A stretch of 64,000 bases of DNA from Porifericola rhodea (GTDB taxonomy: Bacteria > Bacteroidota > Bacteroidia > Cytophagales > Cyclobacteriaceae). The stretch's first letter is position 1, and each line of letters starts with the position of its first letter. The notes below the pieces were generated by a model, which did no database searches, was not told the origin of the DNA, and was given only the letters and a program-made list of their open reading frames with translations. The stretch spans positions 2,558,501 through 2,622,500 of the forward strand of contig NZ_CP119421.1 in NCBI RefSeq assembly GCF_030506305.1. Direction: 5' to 3'. This document shows, one piece after another, positions 17,834 through 28,710 of this stretch. Made by a program: the position numbers and the translations under genes.

Positions 17834-19411
17834 ATGAACAAAAGACTACTTCTATTAGTATTAATTTGCCTCCTTTTTGCAAGGTGTAACAGCACTTATA
17901 GAATAAAGCAGGTACGTGATGGAAAAGGAGAATTTATCATTCCTCCAAAAAGTGATTTAAGTTACGAAGAAGGCAGCCTTGGAAACGATAGGTACCATTA
18001 TGTCTACTTGAAGAATCTCAAGTGGAATGCTGAAAGGAGTTATTTTGATGTTATACAAGCTGTTGATGCTGCTACCCACACATCAAAAGCGTTGGGAATG
18101 AATGAATACTGTTTTGATGTTGAGTGTTTTGACTGTGATGAAGAAGGAAAAATTAACAAAGAGGTTCCTATTAAAAGAAGAACCCGTAAAATCAAAAAGA
18201 AGATTAAGAAAAGAGAAGTGAACTGCCCTGGAGAAATAACTTCTTTTTCGGTGGGAGATTTTGCTATTGGTAAGTATAGTAAGGATGGCAACGAGTTTTT
18301 ATTGCAGATAGACTATGAGAAAATTTTGGAGGGTACAGAAGATGAAATTGACGGCGATTTTTATACGCTAGCCTTTGAGTTGTTAGCTGAGTTCTCAAGT
18401 AGAGAAGACGCTGATCGAGATAATAAAAAATGGCCACCTAGTATTTCTCAAAGCATTGTGGAAAAGATATTTGAACTAATACCTATACCACAATCAGCAT
18501 CCTTAGCTCGATATGGATGTTGGATAGATGGCGAAAAATCTTTCACCTTAGTTAGCCCAAAGATAAAGTTAAAAGTAGATGCTGTTGGAATGGTTAGAAA
18601 GGAACATAATCTGACTAAGATAATTGCAGATAATGCATTAATATTTAGTGATATCGTAAATGAAAAGAGAGAAAGAGAGGAAATCCTAACAAAAACAAAA
18701 GCAACAAAAGAAGAAATCGAAAAAGCATTAAAATCAGAAGAATATGCGATGTTAAATAAAGAATTTGATTTGATTCAAAAGCTCGCAAATGAACTTTATT
18801 CGGAAAATGAATCAATCAATAATTGGCAGTATAGATTAATTGGAACAAATATTCTTCAAGTTAATAGAGACAAGCATGGGCTATTTATTCAAAATTCATT
18901 TCATGATTTAAGTTCAAACACGTTGCCAGATAATACTATTAGCGGAAACTTTGTTCTTCAGGCTTCATCTGAAGATATACAGCTTTCAGAAACGTTAAGA
19001 AAGATTCCTTATATATTCCTGTATCAGAGAAGTCTAAAAGGAAATAATCTCAAATCAAATAACTTCGGATGTGACGGTAGTGAAGAAGATATTATTAAGT
19101 GTAATGCTCAGTTATGGCATTTTTCTGATTTAGCAGGTGCAATTAAACCAAATAGAGATTTAAATTTTAGAAGCGTAGATTATGTGTCTTCATTTGGATA
19201 TAGAAATGTAATAGTACCACTTATAAGTGTTTATCTAAATGAAAACTTAATACATATTCCAATGAATACCAATCTTAATCAAATAGTATTAAGTCATTCA
19301 ATTCCCTCGACTTTTTCAATAACCCGACTTCACCAAGAGAAATACAAAAAAGTAGAAGATGGGAATTTAATTAATCTAATATTACTGCCAGGTGATAAAA
19401 TCAAATTTTAA
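17834..19411 (+). CDS. Lipoprotein of unknown function, partner of the giant protein
   Basis: A 525-residue protein with a clear lipoprotein signal: KRLLLLVLICLLFARC, lipidated Cys at 19. The rest is soluble, with a basic patch near 115-130 (RRTRKIKKKIKKR), a coiled-coil-like Glu/Lys segment near 275-310, and Cys pairs near 415-425. I recognise no family. Its stop lies 3 bases before the start of the 3095-codon gene, so the two are almost certainly translated together. It may anchor or escort the giant protein at the membrane; that is inference from position. Confidence 0.72.
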   Translation: MNKRLLLLVLICLLFARCNSTYRIKQVRDGKGEFIIPPKSDLSYEEGSLGNDRYHYVYLKNLKWNAERSYFDVIQAVDAATHTSKALGMNEYCFDVECFDCDEEGKINKEVPIKRRTRKIKKKIKKREVNCPGEITSFSVGDFAIGKYSKDGNEFLLQIDYEKILEGTEDEIDGDFYTLAFELLAEFSSREDADRDNKKWPPSISQSIVEKIFELIPIPQSASLARYGCWIDGEKSFTLVSPKIKLKVDAVGMVRKEHNLTKIIADNALIFSDIVNEKREREEILTKTKATKEEIEKALKSEEYAMLNKEFDLIQKLANELYSENESINNWQYRLIGTNILQVNRDKHGLFIQNSFHDLSSNTLPDNTISGNFVLQASSEDIQLSETLRKIPYIFLYQRSLKGNNLKSNNFGCDGSEEDIIKCNAQLWHFSDLAGAIKPNRDLNFRSVDYVSSFGYRNVIVPLISVYLNENLIHIPMNTNLNQIVLSHSIPSTFSITRLHQEKYKKVEDGNLINLILLPGDKIKF

Positions 19412-19414
19412 AGA

Positions 19415-22400
19415 ATGATACTAAACCAGCACCCAACACATAAAAACTATTACTTATCAAAAGAATCAAAGCTTTTTGTGTATTCTTTAGATACTACTAA
19501 TTCAGAGTTTGCTTTTAATAAGGCTTTCATTGAGTATAATTTTAATTTTGTTTTAGCTTTTTACCAATCTGCCGAATTTATCATTACTGATAATCTTACA
19601 AAAAATCTGGATTCAAAAGTCCAATCAGGAAGAAAAATTATTTGGATAGATAGCCTAGTTGAGACAGACATTAACTCCGTACCAGGAATCGACGTTAATT
19701 CAATTAATAAAGCTTCTCAGTATTCTGTTAAATTCGGCAAAAATGATAATGAGAGAATCTATCTTGATAATAGCAATCCAGTAGGTCAACCATATGAAGC
19801 AACAATAAAATTTGTAGAAGAAGATTATTCTTTAATATTCGAGGTTGATGATAGAGAAACTCACAGAATAATTGCAAATAATAAGCAGGAGAATGAATAT
19901 GACAGCTTCCTTATTCCCTTAATTCATCAAAAAAAGTTATTTAATAAAGAATCCAGAGCTAGTAAGAACAACGTTGGGTCGATATGTTTTAAAATTATAA
20001 AAAAGGATAAAAACTCAATTCAACCTGACTCTTCGTTTTTAATTCAAGAGGAGAATAATCAATCCCTTATTAGCTATAAGTATTTTGATGATACATCATT
20101 CAGTCAAAACTTCACACAGATTGCACTTTTATACCCAGTAATTGATTATGACAATGTAAAAGAAGAGTTTCATTCATACATCGAACTGTTTGCCGATGAC
20201 GATGTTAAAACAACCTTAATTAATGAAAAAGGACAGAATTTTATTGTTCCGAAGGAAGAAAGTATTGTCAGCAGACTAGCCTATATAAATCCTATTCCCT
20301 CGAACAAAATCGCTCGAGCCTTCTCATTTATTCCCAGACCCGAAGAATCTCTTAATCTTAACTTAGAAAATGAAGGAAGCCAATTGCTAATTGGAAACTC
20401 TGGCACAGAAAGTATTAAAAAGACTAAGTTAAAATTTATAGAGTACACCAACGTCCGTATCAGCAATGAAGGAACAGAGCAGAAAATAACGATAGATAAT
20501 GACAACTCTCTAACCTCTGTCCTAAGTATTGCATCAGGTGAGGAGGATGGAGAGAATTATTTCTTAGATTCGGAGAAAAATCCCCTCTTCAAAAATATCC
20601 CAAACTCTTCGTATGCTGCTATTTCTCAAGGAACCATCCAACAAGAAGTAGCTATTCCCATTATTCCTACACTATCATTTAAAGACAACCCGGCATTAGT
20701 CGAATTAGAAAAAGTATTCTCAAAAATTAGATTAGATAAAGCAGTTGAGAAGCGAAAGTCCGAAGCTTTTTACAAATCATTAGAGGATTTTGACCATATC
20801 ACCCCTCAGGGGTTTAAAAAAACTGGAAATCGCTACGACTTTATTAATAATAATAACAAAAATAGTTTTCAATTTTCAATTTCTGACTTCGATCCAGATT
20901 TTGATCTCTCCCTCACCAAAGAGCAGAGTTTTTTTGTGCTTACCCCTAGCCTTTTTAAGACTTATAAAGATGATGTTCCGCTAGTAAAGCTAGATGTAAA
21001 ATTTGCAGTAAATAAAACCGAAATATCTTCGGAAAGATTTGTTCTTAGTCTTAATACTTCTTACAACGGAAGCGGGGGTATAAATTTTATTAATGAATCG
21101 ACAATTATCATCTTCAAGTTTCACAATAAAACAGTTAAAGAGTTGCTGGGTGATACGAAGAGTTGGACCAACTATGGTGAAAAGTTAAGAACCCAGCTAA
21201 GTGATGTAAAAGATAATATTAATAATTATCTAAGTAAAGAGAAGATTAAAGACGATTACTTTAATAAAATAATGGATGAAAATTGGAATGGCATCCTTAT
21301 TCTGGATATTCCAATTAGCGACTCTAAAGATCTACCTGATATAGTTACCGGAATAGCCTCTTCTCAAAAGATAAGTGATGAAGATTCGGGAGATAAGGTT
21401 AAAATTGAAACCAAACTCAAATTTCAGTACGTTGCCTTTCCAGCCAACAAAACGGAGATTGTAAATGGTAAAGTTGACATTAGGTCAACTTCGTTTTATG
21501 GATTAATAGACTACAACCCTCTTCGAAACACCAACGATTACAAAAAAATATCTAAGCATTTTACTGATAACCCTTCCGAATCAGATCCCTGGCGTTTTAT
21601 CTTAGCTAAGCTAAAGGTAAAGTTTACTGATTCAAAGATAATGGAAGGAGGGCTTGAAGCTTATGCTTTCTTGCAAATCCCGAAATTATTTGATAATAAA
21701 GTTAAATTTAAAGAGCTACCTCTTAGCTTTGGAGATGATTGTGATCATTGTGACGCTACTAAAAAAAATCTAGTGCTTTTAAAGGGTAGCTATCAGAAAC
21801 CCGATGGCCAGAAAAAATTGACGTTTAGTGCTACCCTTAATAGTCATGTAGAATTTCAAAACAATGTTATAAAAAAAATAATAGTTAGTAAAATTGGATT
21901 CACTTATAACGATCCTGAATACCGCTTTGATATTAGTGCTACTGTTGAGGCAGGCGAAGATTTTTGGAAATTTCCGGATCTTTTTTCTTTTAAGAAATTA
22001 GACTTTGAGAATATTGGACTGAAATTCAAGATTGGTCCCATCAATATTCCTGATATTGAATTTGACTTATCTAAGCTTGCTTTATTTCCAGATATAAAAC
22101 CTGATGGAAATGGTTTTTTAAGTAGTTTTCCTATTAAATTTAGCCACTTTAAAGTCTTCGAACTAACTAGAAAAAGCAAAGACGAAGTCAGCATAAACTA
22201 CGATTATTTTACGCTTCCTGAAGTTGGAGTTCCAGATATTCAATATAATACCAAAGCTAAATTATTTAGCCTAATATTTGACTTTGATCTGGGAACCCTA
22301 GGAAACTTAGATGCTTTAAAGGCTTTGAAAGGTCAGCTATTAATTGGCTGGACCCGCAAGGGTGGATTTGCAATAGGTTTTAAATTGGCAGACTCAGGAT

Positions 22401-25400
22401 CAAAAGGTCTGAGCATAAACTTATTTGGGGCACTAAAAATAGATATTGAACAAATAAATATTTGTTCTTTTGAAAACGGTGAAATTGATGATGGTAAGAA
22501 GCAAAGAACTTTCTTTTTGAGACTTATAGGGATAAGCCTAGCTGTTCTTGGCAAAACATTTCCCGATCCAGAAGAATATAAGTTTGATGGGATCATTTTT
22601 GCTAATGCTAAGAAGGGGAGTAAAATTGCATGGTTTTTAAACGTAACTAAAAAAGATGGTAAACTACCTGATTTCTTGGCATTAGGCATAGGCCAAAGAG
22701 TGGGTATTGAAAATAATGATCTGAAAAATGTTGAGGATGCTATTGTAAAAGTTAAAAAAGTTTTCGACGAAGAATTAGACCCTTGTGAGAATGGTCAGGG
22801 AAGGCCTGTGGAGAAATTCTACATGCCTGACCGTAATTGGCTAATTGCATCTGAGTCGGTATTTGGAGCATTGGGTAGCAGTTGGGAGGATACTATTGAC
22901 TTTCAATTTATTTTCAATGACCCTAGCTTGTACGGAATACGGGTAGGTCTAAAGAAAACGGGTCTGGAAATAGATGTACTTTACCAAAAACTATCGGATA
23001 ACCAAGGGTTATGGTCAACCGAAATAATTCTGCCAGATAATATTCGAACCCGGCCACTTGGTTCAGGATACTACACTTTACCTAACATTGGTTTTAGTCT
23101 TTCTACCCAAGGCGATTGGAATCTGAATATTGGTTTTCCAGCTACCTCAAACGATTGGTCCCGTTCTGGTTTTTTACAATTAGATACTATTCCACCTCTA
23201 GTAGGTTGGGCGGGCTTTTATCTGGCTAAAATACGCTCGGCAGAAATGTCCTTATTCGGCAAATACGCTAGCCAACTCGGTGATACTAATATTATTCAGG
23301 CAGGATTTGCTTTTAGAGTAGGTTTGGGTAAGTATCTACAGATGGGCATTCTATTTGTAGGGGCTTCAATCAGCGTATATGGTACGTTAGAAGGGGCTTT
23401 TGCCTTTGATAAAGGCGATCGCGGTGCGGGTAAATTCTTTCCTGATCATTTTGCCCTGCGGGGTAGAGTTGGTGCAATAGCCGAAGTAGTTGGCTACGTA
23501 GATTTTAGAATTGTAAAAGCAGCGGTACACATAATCCTTAGAGTAGAGGTTGGAATATTTTTGGCACTGATTGATGGTAATTTAAAGCCGGTTCCTTTAT
23601 ACATTGAAGGAGAGGTGAGGGTTAGAATTAGGGTTACCATTACATGTTTCAAAATCTTCAGAAAGAGGATTTGCATTAGAATTACGTTTAGTTTCCGTAC
23701 CCAACTTCGCTTCCAATACACCATTGGTGGTAGTGGTAAAGGAAACGAGAAAAGGCTGGAGCAAAACAACTTAGCTAAGCTGGCGTTGCCTTCGTCTATA
23801 AAAGTGAACTTTGGTGCTGTTCCTATTATTTTTGCTCCGACTCTAACCAAAAGTAAAGATAGCAACAAACTACTCTTTAATTTCTGTATTAACCTTTTTG
23901 GATACGAAGCAAATGACTATAAAGCTACCTTTAGCCAAAACAATATACTTAAGAACAATATTATCCGCCCTCTGTTTGAAGCTTTTATAGAAGCAGATAA
24001 TAAAACCTATAAAAAATTACGAGAAGATTTTACTGAGGACGAAAATGGAAATGAAGTAGAAATAGATCTATCATCGTTTATTCCAACTTATTTTATTAAT
24101 TATGATTTAGAGTCAGACAAAGATCACATTCAAGAAGTTTATGGTCTAAGTGGCGAAGAATATGAAGTATTTGCAGGTGTTCATAGAGATGAATTGTGTG
24201 ACGAAAAACCTGAGAAATGCTCTTTCCGTCCTATACCTATGCCAATGCCATCTAGAATAAAAATAGTTGATAAATACAAGGGTGAATACGTATGGAATGA
24301 TGGCTTTAAGATAAAATTTTCCGGATCATTGTTTGGGGAGGTTTCAAATACCTTTGAAAAGATTGATTATGGGCAAGATTATATCCAACATTTGGATGAT
24401 TATTTTGATAAATACAGAACCCAATTTCTAGAGGGTAAATCCTACAAAAATAATTTCAACGAAGAAGACAAAGACTTAATTGATGATTTTATACTTCAGG
24501 AATACTTCAAGCTAATTGGTCTGATTACGCTGGAAAAGGGGTACAATGAATATTTTGACAAATACAGGGAGAAATATGCAGACGCTGAAGATGAGTATGA
24601 TAAAGCAACAAATCCGTTTGTCAGTATAAAAACTATAACTGACAGCGATGGGAAAGAAGTGGATTACAAACTGCTTTATCGCTATCCGGAGACAGGAGAA
24701 GCTTTAGTAGAATATGAATTAGATGTAAACGACTTCTTAGACGAGGTTATTGGTCAGGTAAACTATTTCTATAACAATGGCCTCCGCTTACCAAAAGATA
24801 ATTGGTCAAATGAAACATTAGCTTATTCCGAAATTATCGCGGCTGACAATGACCAAGACTTTATTTTCAACCCTGATGCAACAGATGTAAGTGTAGTCTT
24901 TGAAGAATTAAACAATAGAAATGAACCTATAGACGTCACAAAAGAACTGTTTGCAAATTCCAATGACGTTATTGACATAACCGGATTTAAGGAGTTTGCC
25001 CATAAAATTACGGACGAAGAATTGTTTTCCAGAATAATTAAAGAATTCTCTCTTGAGGTAAACACACAGATATTTTGTAAACCTTATGAATTAGCTGATC
25101 TGACCCTGCCAATCGGTAACAGTAAACTCGTAACTACAGAAGGTACTACCAAGTTCTTTGAAATTCCTTTGAGATTACAAAAACTATTTGAAGACGGTAC
25201 ATTATCATCAAAAGTTAAAAGGGTTAAGCCAAAAGATGATTTAGCAAATATCGATTGTGAGAAGCTAACTCAAGTAGAGAATGTCAAGGTATGTACTAAT
25301 ATTGAAATGCAGGTCCGGCCATATACTGATAAAAAAGCAAGTGGTGAGGAAACTAATGATAAAAACGTCTTAGAAATAAGTGGTGTATATGTAGAAGACC

Positions 25401-28400
25401 TAAACTTAATGACCCAACTTAAAGAAGCCATAGCAAGTATTGAGGAATTGAGCATTAGTTTATATGTTAAAGACGATAAAGACGAAGGTAAGACAACCTT
25501 GATCAATTTGGAAGAAGACTGTACAGAAGATCCAGCTAATTGCGAAAGGGTAACCATAGTAAAAACAAACCTAAGTCCACGAACCTATCCTCCGATAATT
25601 ATAGATGAATTATTTAAAGCTAAATCAGAGTCTTTAGAGGATGTCTATATTGCGAAGTCTAACGAAACCACTAATTTCATTAGATTGGTATGGGAAGGAC
25701 TCACCACCAATAATGGTGGGTACTATTTTATTATTCCAGATGGTTCTGTTATACCCTCGAAATCAGCTGAATCAAAAAACAATAGCGCGAATTTCAGTTT
25801 GATTCTCTCAGTCGAGATTCCTGAGCAAAGCTATCCTCATTTTTGTAACTGTTTGAAGATAAAAGACAGCAACGATCTTTTCTCGGCATTAGACAATAAT
25901 GAGCAGGCCTTAATACTTTGCGACCTACAGAAAGACAGTAAATCACTTAAAGAATATCATACAAAAGTTCCTGCCCACTGTATAAGTTTTGAAATTAAAC
26001 GAGAACTAGAATCACTTAATGGTGCCAGTCAACTCTTTACCCCATTAGAATACCAGATTAAAAAAGATGGCCAAACCACCTTATCCAAAGATCAGGTTTT
26101 GCCAATCATGCCTAGTAGTGAGACTGAAAGAGAGGTAGCAGTGAACAAACTTACCTATAAACATGTATCACCACTTGATAAAGATATTTCTAGTGGAAAT
26201 AGGTACAGTAGTGTTGGTAAAAAGTATACATTTACATTTGGGTTGAGAGATATATACGGTTTCAGAGCTATAGAAAACCTATTTGTAGGTGAATCACCAA
26301 TAACTTATACCCATAAGTATTTTGATAAAATAATCCCAATCAGTGCATGGCCAATAATAAAATATACTACGGAACTGGTAGAAATTGAAGACAACAAAGC
26401 TAAGTGGAAGCTGTATATTAGTATTGATAATGAGGAGTATGAAAAGATTAAAGACCAAGAAGGGGTAAAAGAACAGCTTAGAACAATACGCGCCCAATTG
26501 AGCGACGATCACTATCAAATGTCCATTGAACTACCTCCCACTGGTAGTCAAAGTCAAAATAGCAAATTGGTAATTTTTGATGAGGAGGAGATTGATGGCA
26601 TTAAGGTATTAATAAATAAAATACTAGCTTCTGATATTAGTGGATACGAACCTGTGTCTGTTGATTACGCTATAGAGCTAGAAGATTTTAAAACAGCAAT
26701 CAATCCCACAATTGTTTGTAGTAGGAAAGTAGATGATGAATATTTTGTTAATCCACAAGATACTGATGGTTTAGTAATTGACGGAATGGCTTTTAAAACA
26801 ACATCCTCTCCAATATTATTAGAAGGCAAGGTGAAAGTGAAAGAAAGCGGTAAGATAAAGGAGATTAGTCAAATTCAGCATATAGAGGAATATTTACAAG
26901 ATATTAATTCCAATTTTCAACTAGGTATCGGCTCTGATAGAAAAAGCGGTAAGCTTGTGTATTTGATAAATAACCAAGTTCTAAAGGGCGTATTTCCTGA
27001 AACCTCATTTGATAAGAAAACGCACTTCTATGGTATTACACCTTTTAGCAACAAATTGTGGTCGGGCGAGTACACAAGTCAGGACGGTAATACTAAGCGT
27101 ATCAGCGACTTCGATCTGGACAGCGGATTAAAAGCGATTTTAAACAAAATTGATGATTTGCTTGACGCGAGAAATATCAATGAACTGCTAGAGCTTATAG
27201 GAGATGGACAATCTGAATCCAATTACTTGACTAAGCTGATTAGCGCTAAGAAGAGCCTGGCAAAATCTAGAAATGAACTCTCCCAAAAGGTAGAATATAT
27301 TGGTAGAAAAGAATCCAAGAATATCAAAGAATTTGATGATCTATTGTCTGAGAGATTAATTAATTTCTATAACTACGACGGCATTGTTTCTTTAGAACTT
27401 CCTGCTCAATCAAAACTAAAAGAACATCGGTTATTAGTTTCACTCGAGAGTAATAAAGATAACTATAACTTGGTTTCATCTAAGTTGTATTATAAAAATA
27501 AAGAGTCAGAACCTATCAAACCAACCTGGACCATATTATTTGATAATAAAGAGAATAATATTGAAGTATTAAAATCTAATTTCCATAACTTCACTTTTCA
27601 GCCCAAATTTACACATATAGAATATGATATTGCTGATAGTGACGGCACTGAGATTGTTGAGTCAAGCTGGATTCAACTGTTATCCCCTTTCGTCATTGAA
27701 AACAAATATGAAATAAAGGAGTTCCCTTCTATCGTTCGCGAGTATCCACCTCAGCCCGAACTAGTGTTTGATAAGTGTAAAGGCTCTGAATCGAATGAAC
27801 AGTCTAGTATAGAAAGCAAATGGTCTAGTGAAGTGGGTAAGTGGAATTTCTGTTTTGGAGTGAAAGATAACGGTTACACAGATGGCGACAAGCTTTATGT
27901 TAATATTCACACAAAAAGTTCAGGAATTTACAAAGAGGTTACAAGAACTTCATTTGAAGGGTTCATAGCATACTGGGGTAGTAAACTAACAGAAACAAAT
28001 GAAGGTACAAGTTTTGACAAGAAAGTATTTATTGATGACCTTGAAAGTATTCTTCAAAGAGATAAGTCTGCTAGTTTTAAAGTAGACAAAGAACAAGAGC
28101 AGGATCATTGGTTTAAGTTTAGTAAGAATAATAGTGGATGGGAGTTAGAAAAAGCTGATAGCCAAGTATTAACTGTAGTGATGAATGGCGCCAACAACCA
28201 GTTTAACATTGAGAACTTAAGATTTGAAGGTGCTAACATCTTTGAAAAATCCAAGAGTATTGTTTCAGTGTTGCCTGAAGTTTATGTCACAAGAAATGAA
28301 GAAGGGATAGATAATTCAAACTTTCATTATAGAACAGCATCAGTGCAGCCAGCAGCATGGATGAGACCCTCTATCCGCTTATACACACCACTGTACATCG

Positions 28401-28702
28401 GCAAAGACGAACTGTTTGATATAGCTGTATTTAAAGAAGTATTATCTAAACCTTCTTTACCATATAAAACAACTGCGAAATACTTAATAGATAATTTAAC
28501 TGACACTAATAAGAACGAACTGCCAACGATACCAGTCCAACAAATTGAACTGAATGAGGGTATTCCTAATGAGGCAGATAAACTATTTGAAAATTTTGAG
28601 AATGGCTATCAAGCCTTTAAAATAACGGTATACGGTACTGAGGACAGTAATGCTGATTTGCCGATTTTCATTGCTGAGACTGTTTATAAAAAGAAGGAAT
28701 AA
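19415..28702 (+). CDS. Giant 3095-residue protein of unknown function
   Basis: An uninterrupted frame of 9.3 kb. The N-terminus (MILNQHPTHKNYYLSKESK) has no signal peptide, lipobox or start-proximal membrane helix. The first 900 residues are mixed alpha/beta. Residues about 970-1430 are rich in alternating hydrophobic strands and Gly (for example GQLLIGWTRKGGFAIGFK, GTLEGAFAF, then a basic strand run ending FSFRTQLRFQYTIGG), reminiscent of an amphipathic beta-sheet, barrel or groove. The remaining 1600 residues are acidic, Asn/Ser-rich and look like successive beta domains; CCDHCD-like Cys pairs occur only singly. No RHS repeats, LysM, kinase, nuclease or C-terminal sorting domain is visible. 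It ends a cluster with two peptidases and a lipoprotein and converges with the WYL-PhyH gene 8 bases away. Confidence 0.85.
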   Translation: MILNQHPTHKNYYLSKESKLFVYSLDTTNSEFAFNKAFIEYNFNFVLAFYQSAEFIITDNLTKNLDSKVQSGRKIIWIDSLVETDINSVPGIDVNSINKASQYSVKFGKNDNERIYLDNSNPVGQPYEATIKFVEEDYSLIFEVDDRETHRIIANNKQENEYDSFLIPLIHQKKLFNKESRASKNNVGSICFKIIKKDKNSIQPDSSFLIQEENNQSLISYKYFDDTSFSQNFTQIALLYPVIDYDNVKEEFHSYIELFADDDVKTTLINEKGQNFIVPKEESIVSRLAYINPIPSNKIARAFSFIPRPEESLNLNLENEGSQLLIGNSGTESIKKTKLKFIEYTNVRISNEGTEQKITIDNDNSLTSVLSIASGEEDGENYFLDSEKNPLFKNIPNSSYAAISQGTIQQEVAIPIIPTLSFKDNPALVELEKVFSKIRLDKAVEKRKSEAFYKSLEDFDHITPQGFKKTGNRYDFINNNNKNSFQFSISDFDPDFDLSLTKEQSFFVLTPSLFKTYKDDVPLVKLDVKFAVNKTEISSERFVLSLNTSYNGSGGINFINESTIIIFKFHNKTVKELLGDTKSWTNYGEKLRTQLSDVKDNINNYLSKEKIKDDYFNKIMDENWNGILILDIPISDSKDLPDIVTGIASSQKISDEDSGDKVKIETKLKFQYVAFPANKTEIVNGKVDIRSTSFYGLIDYNPLRNTNDYKKISKHFTDNPSESDPWRFILAKLKVKFTDSKIMEGGLEAYAFLQIPKLFDNKVKFKELPLSFGDDCDHCDATKKNLVLLKGSYQKPDGQKKLTFSATLNSHVEFQNNVIKKIIVSKIGFTYNDPEYRFDISATVEAGEDFWKFPDLFSFKKLDFENIGLKFKIGPINIPDIEFDLSKLALFPDIKPDGNGFLSSFPIKFSHFKVFELTRKSKDEVSINYDYFTLPEVGVPDIQYNTKAKLFSLIFDFDLGTLGNLDALKALKGQLLIGWTRKGGFAIGFKLADSGSKGLSINLFGALKIDIEQINICSFENGEIDDGKKQRTFFLRLIGISLAVLGKTFPDPEEYKFDGIIFANAKKGSKIAWFLNVTKKDGKLPDFLALGIGQRVGIENNDLKNVEDAIVKVKKVFDEELDPCENGQGRPVEKFYMPDRNWLIASESVFGALGSSWEDTIDFQFIFNDPSLYGIRVGLKKTGLEIDVLYQKLSDNQGLWSTEIILPDNIRTRPLGSGYYTLPNIGFSLSTQGDWNLNIGFPATSNDWSRSGFLQLDTIPPLVGWAGFYLAKIRSAEMSLFGKYASQLGDTNIIQAGFAFRVGLGKYLQMGILFVGASISVYGTLEGAFAFDKGDRGAGKFFPDHFALRGRVGAIAEVVGYVDFRIVKAAVHIILRVEVGIFLALIDGNLKPVPLYIEGEVRVRIRVTITCFKIFRKRICIRITFSFRTQLRFQYTIGGSGKGNEKRLEQNNLAKLALPSSIKVNFGAVPIIFAPTLTKSKDSNKLLFNFCINLFGYEANDYKATFSQNNILKNNIIRPLFEAFIEADNKTYKKLREDFTEDENGNEVEIDLSSFIPTYFINYDLESDKDHIQEVYGLSGEEYEVFAGVHRDELCDEKPEKCSFRPIPMPMPSRIKIVDKYKGEYVWNDGFKIKFSGSLFGEVSNTFEKIDYGQDYIQHLDDYFDKYRTQFLEGKSYKNNFNEEDKDLIDDFILQEYFKLIGLITLEKGYNEYFDKYREKYADAEDEYDKATNPFVSIKTITDSDGKEVDYKLLYRYPETGEALVEYELDVNDFLDEVIGQVNYFYNNGLRLPKDNWSNETLAYSEIIAADNDQDFIFNPDATDVSVVFEELNNRNEPIDVTKELFANSNDVIDITGFKEFAHKITDEELFSRIIKEFSLEVNTQIFCKPYELADLTLPIGNSKLVTTEGTTKFFEIPLRLQKLFEDGTLSSKVKRVKPKDDLANIDCEKLTQVENVKVCTNIEMQVRPYTDKKASGEETNDKNVLEISGVYVEDLNLMTQLKEAIASIEELSISLYVKDDKDEGKTTLINLEEDCTEDPANCERVTIVKTNLSPRTYPPIIIDELFKAKSESLEDVYIAKSNETTNFIRLVWEGLTTNNGGYYFIIPDGSVIPSKSAESKNNSANFSLILSVEIPEQSYPHFCNCLKIKDSNDLFSALDNNEQALILCDLQKDSKSLKEYHTKVPAHCISFEIKRELESLNGASQLFTPLEYQIKKDGQTTLSKDQVLPIMPSSETEREVAVNKLTYKHVSPLDKDISSGNRYSSVGKKYTFTFGLRDIYGFRAIENLFVGESPITYTHKYFDKIIPISAWPIIKYTTELVEIEDNKAKWKLYISIDNEEYEKIKDQEGVKEQLRTIRAQLSDDHYQMSIELPPTGSQSQNSKLVIFDEEEIDGIKVLINKILASDISGYEPVSVDYAIELEDFKTAINPTIVCSRKVDDEYFVNPQDTDGLVIDGMAFKTTSSPILLEGKVKVKESGKIKEISQIQHIEEYLQDINSNFQLGIGSDRKSGKLVYLINNQVLKGVFPETSFDKKTHFYGITPFSNKLWSGEYTSQDGNTKRISDFDLDSGLKAILNKIDDLLDARNINELLELIGDGQSESNYLTKLISAKKSLAKSRNELSQKVEYIGRKESKNIKEFDDLLSERLINFYNYDGIVSLELPAQSKLKEHRLLVSLESNKDNYNLVSSKLYYKNKESEPIKPTWTILFDNKENNIEVLKSNFHNFTFQPKFTHIEYDIADSDGTEIVESSWIQLLSPFVIENKYEIKEFPSIVREYPPQPELVFDKCKGSESNEQSSIESKWSSEVGKWNFCFGVKDNGYTDGDKLYVNIHTKSSGIYKEVTRTSFEGFIAYWGSKLTETNEGTSFDKKVFIDDLESILQRDKSASFKVDKEQEQDHWFKFSKNNSGWELEKADSQVLTVVMNGANNQFNIENLRFEGANIFEKSKSIVSVLPEVYVTRNEEGIDNSNFHYRTASVQPAAWMRPSIRLYTPLYIGKDELFDIAVFKEVLSKPSLPYKTTAKYLIDNLTDTNKNELPTIPVQQIELNEGIPNEADKLFENFENGYQAFKITVYGTEDSNADLPIFIAETVYKKKE

Positions 28703-28710
28703 AAAATATA

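Noticed and set aside
23494-23868. Minus-strand 124-codon ORF with hydrophobic runs inside the giant gene
   Set aside because: The hydrophobic pattern is the mirror of the beta-rich coding sequence on the plus strand; no start signal or neighbour.
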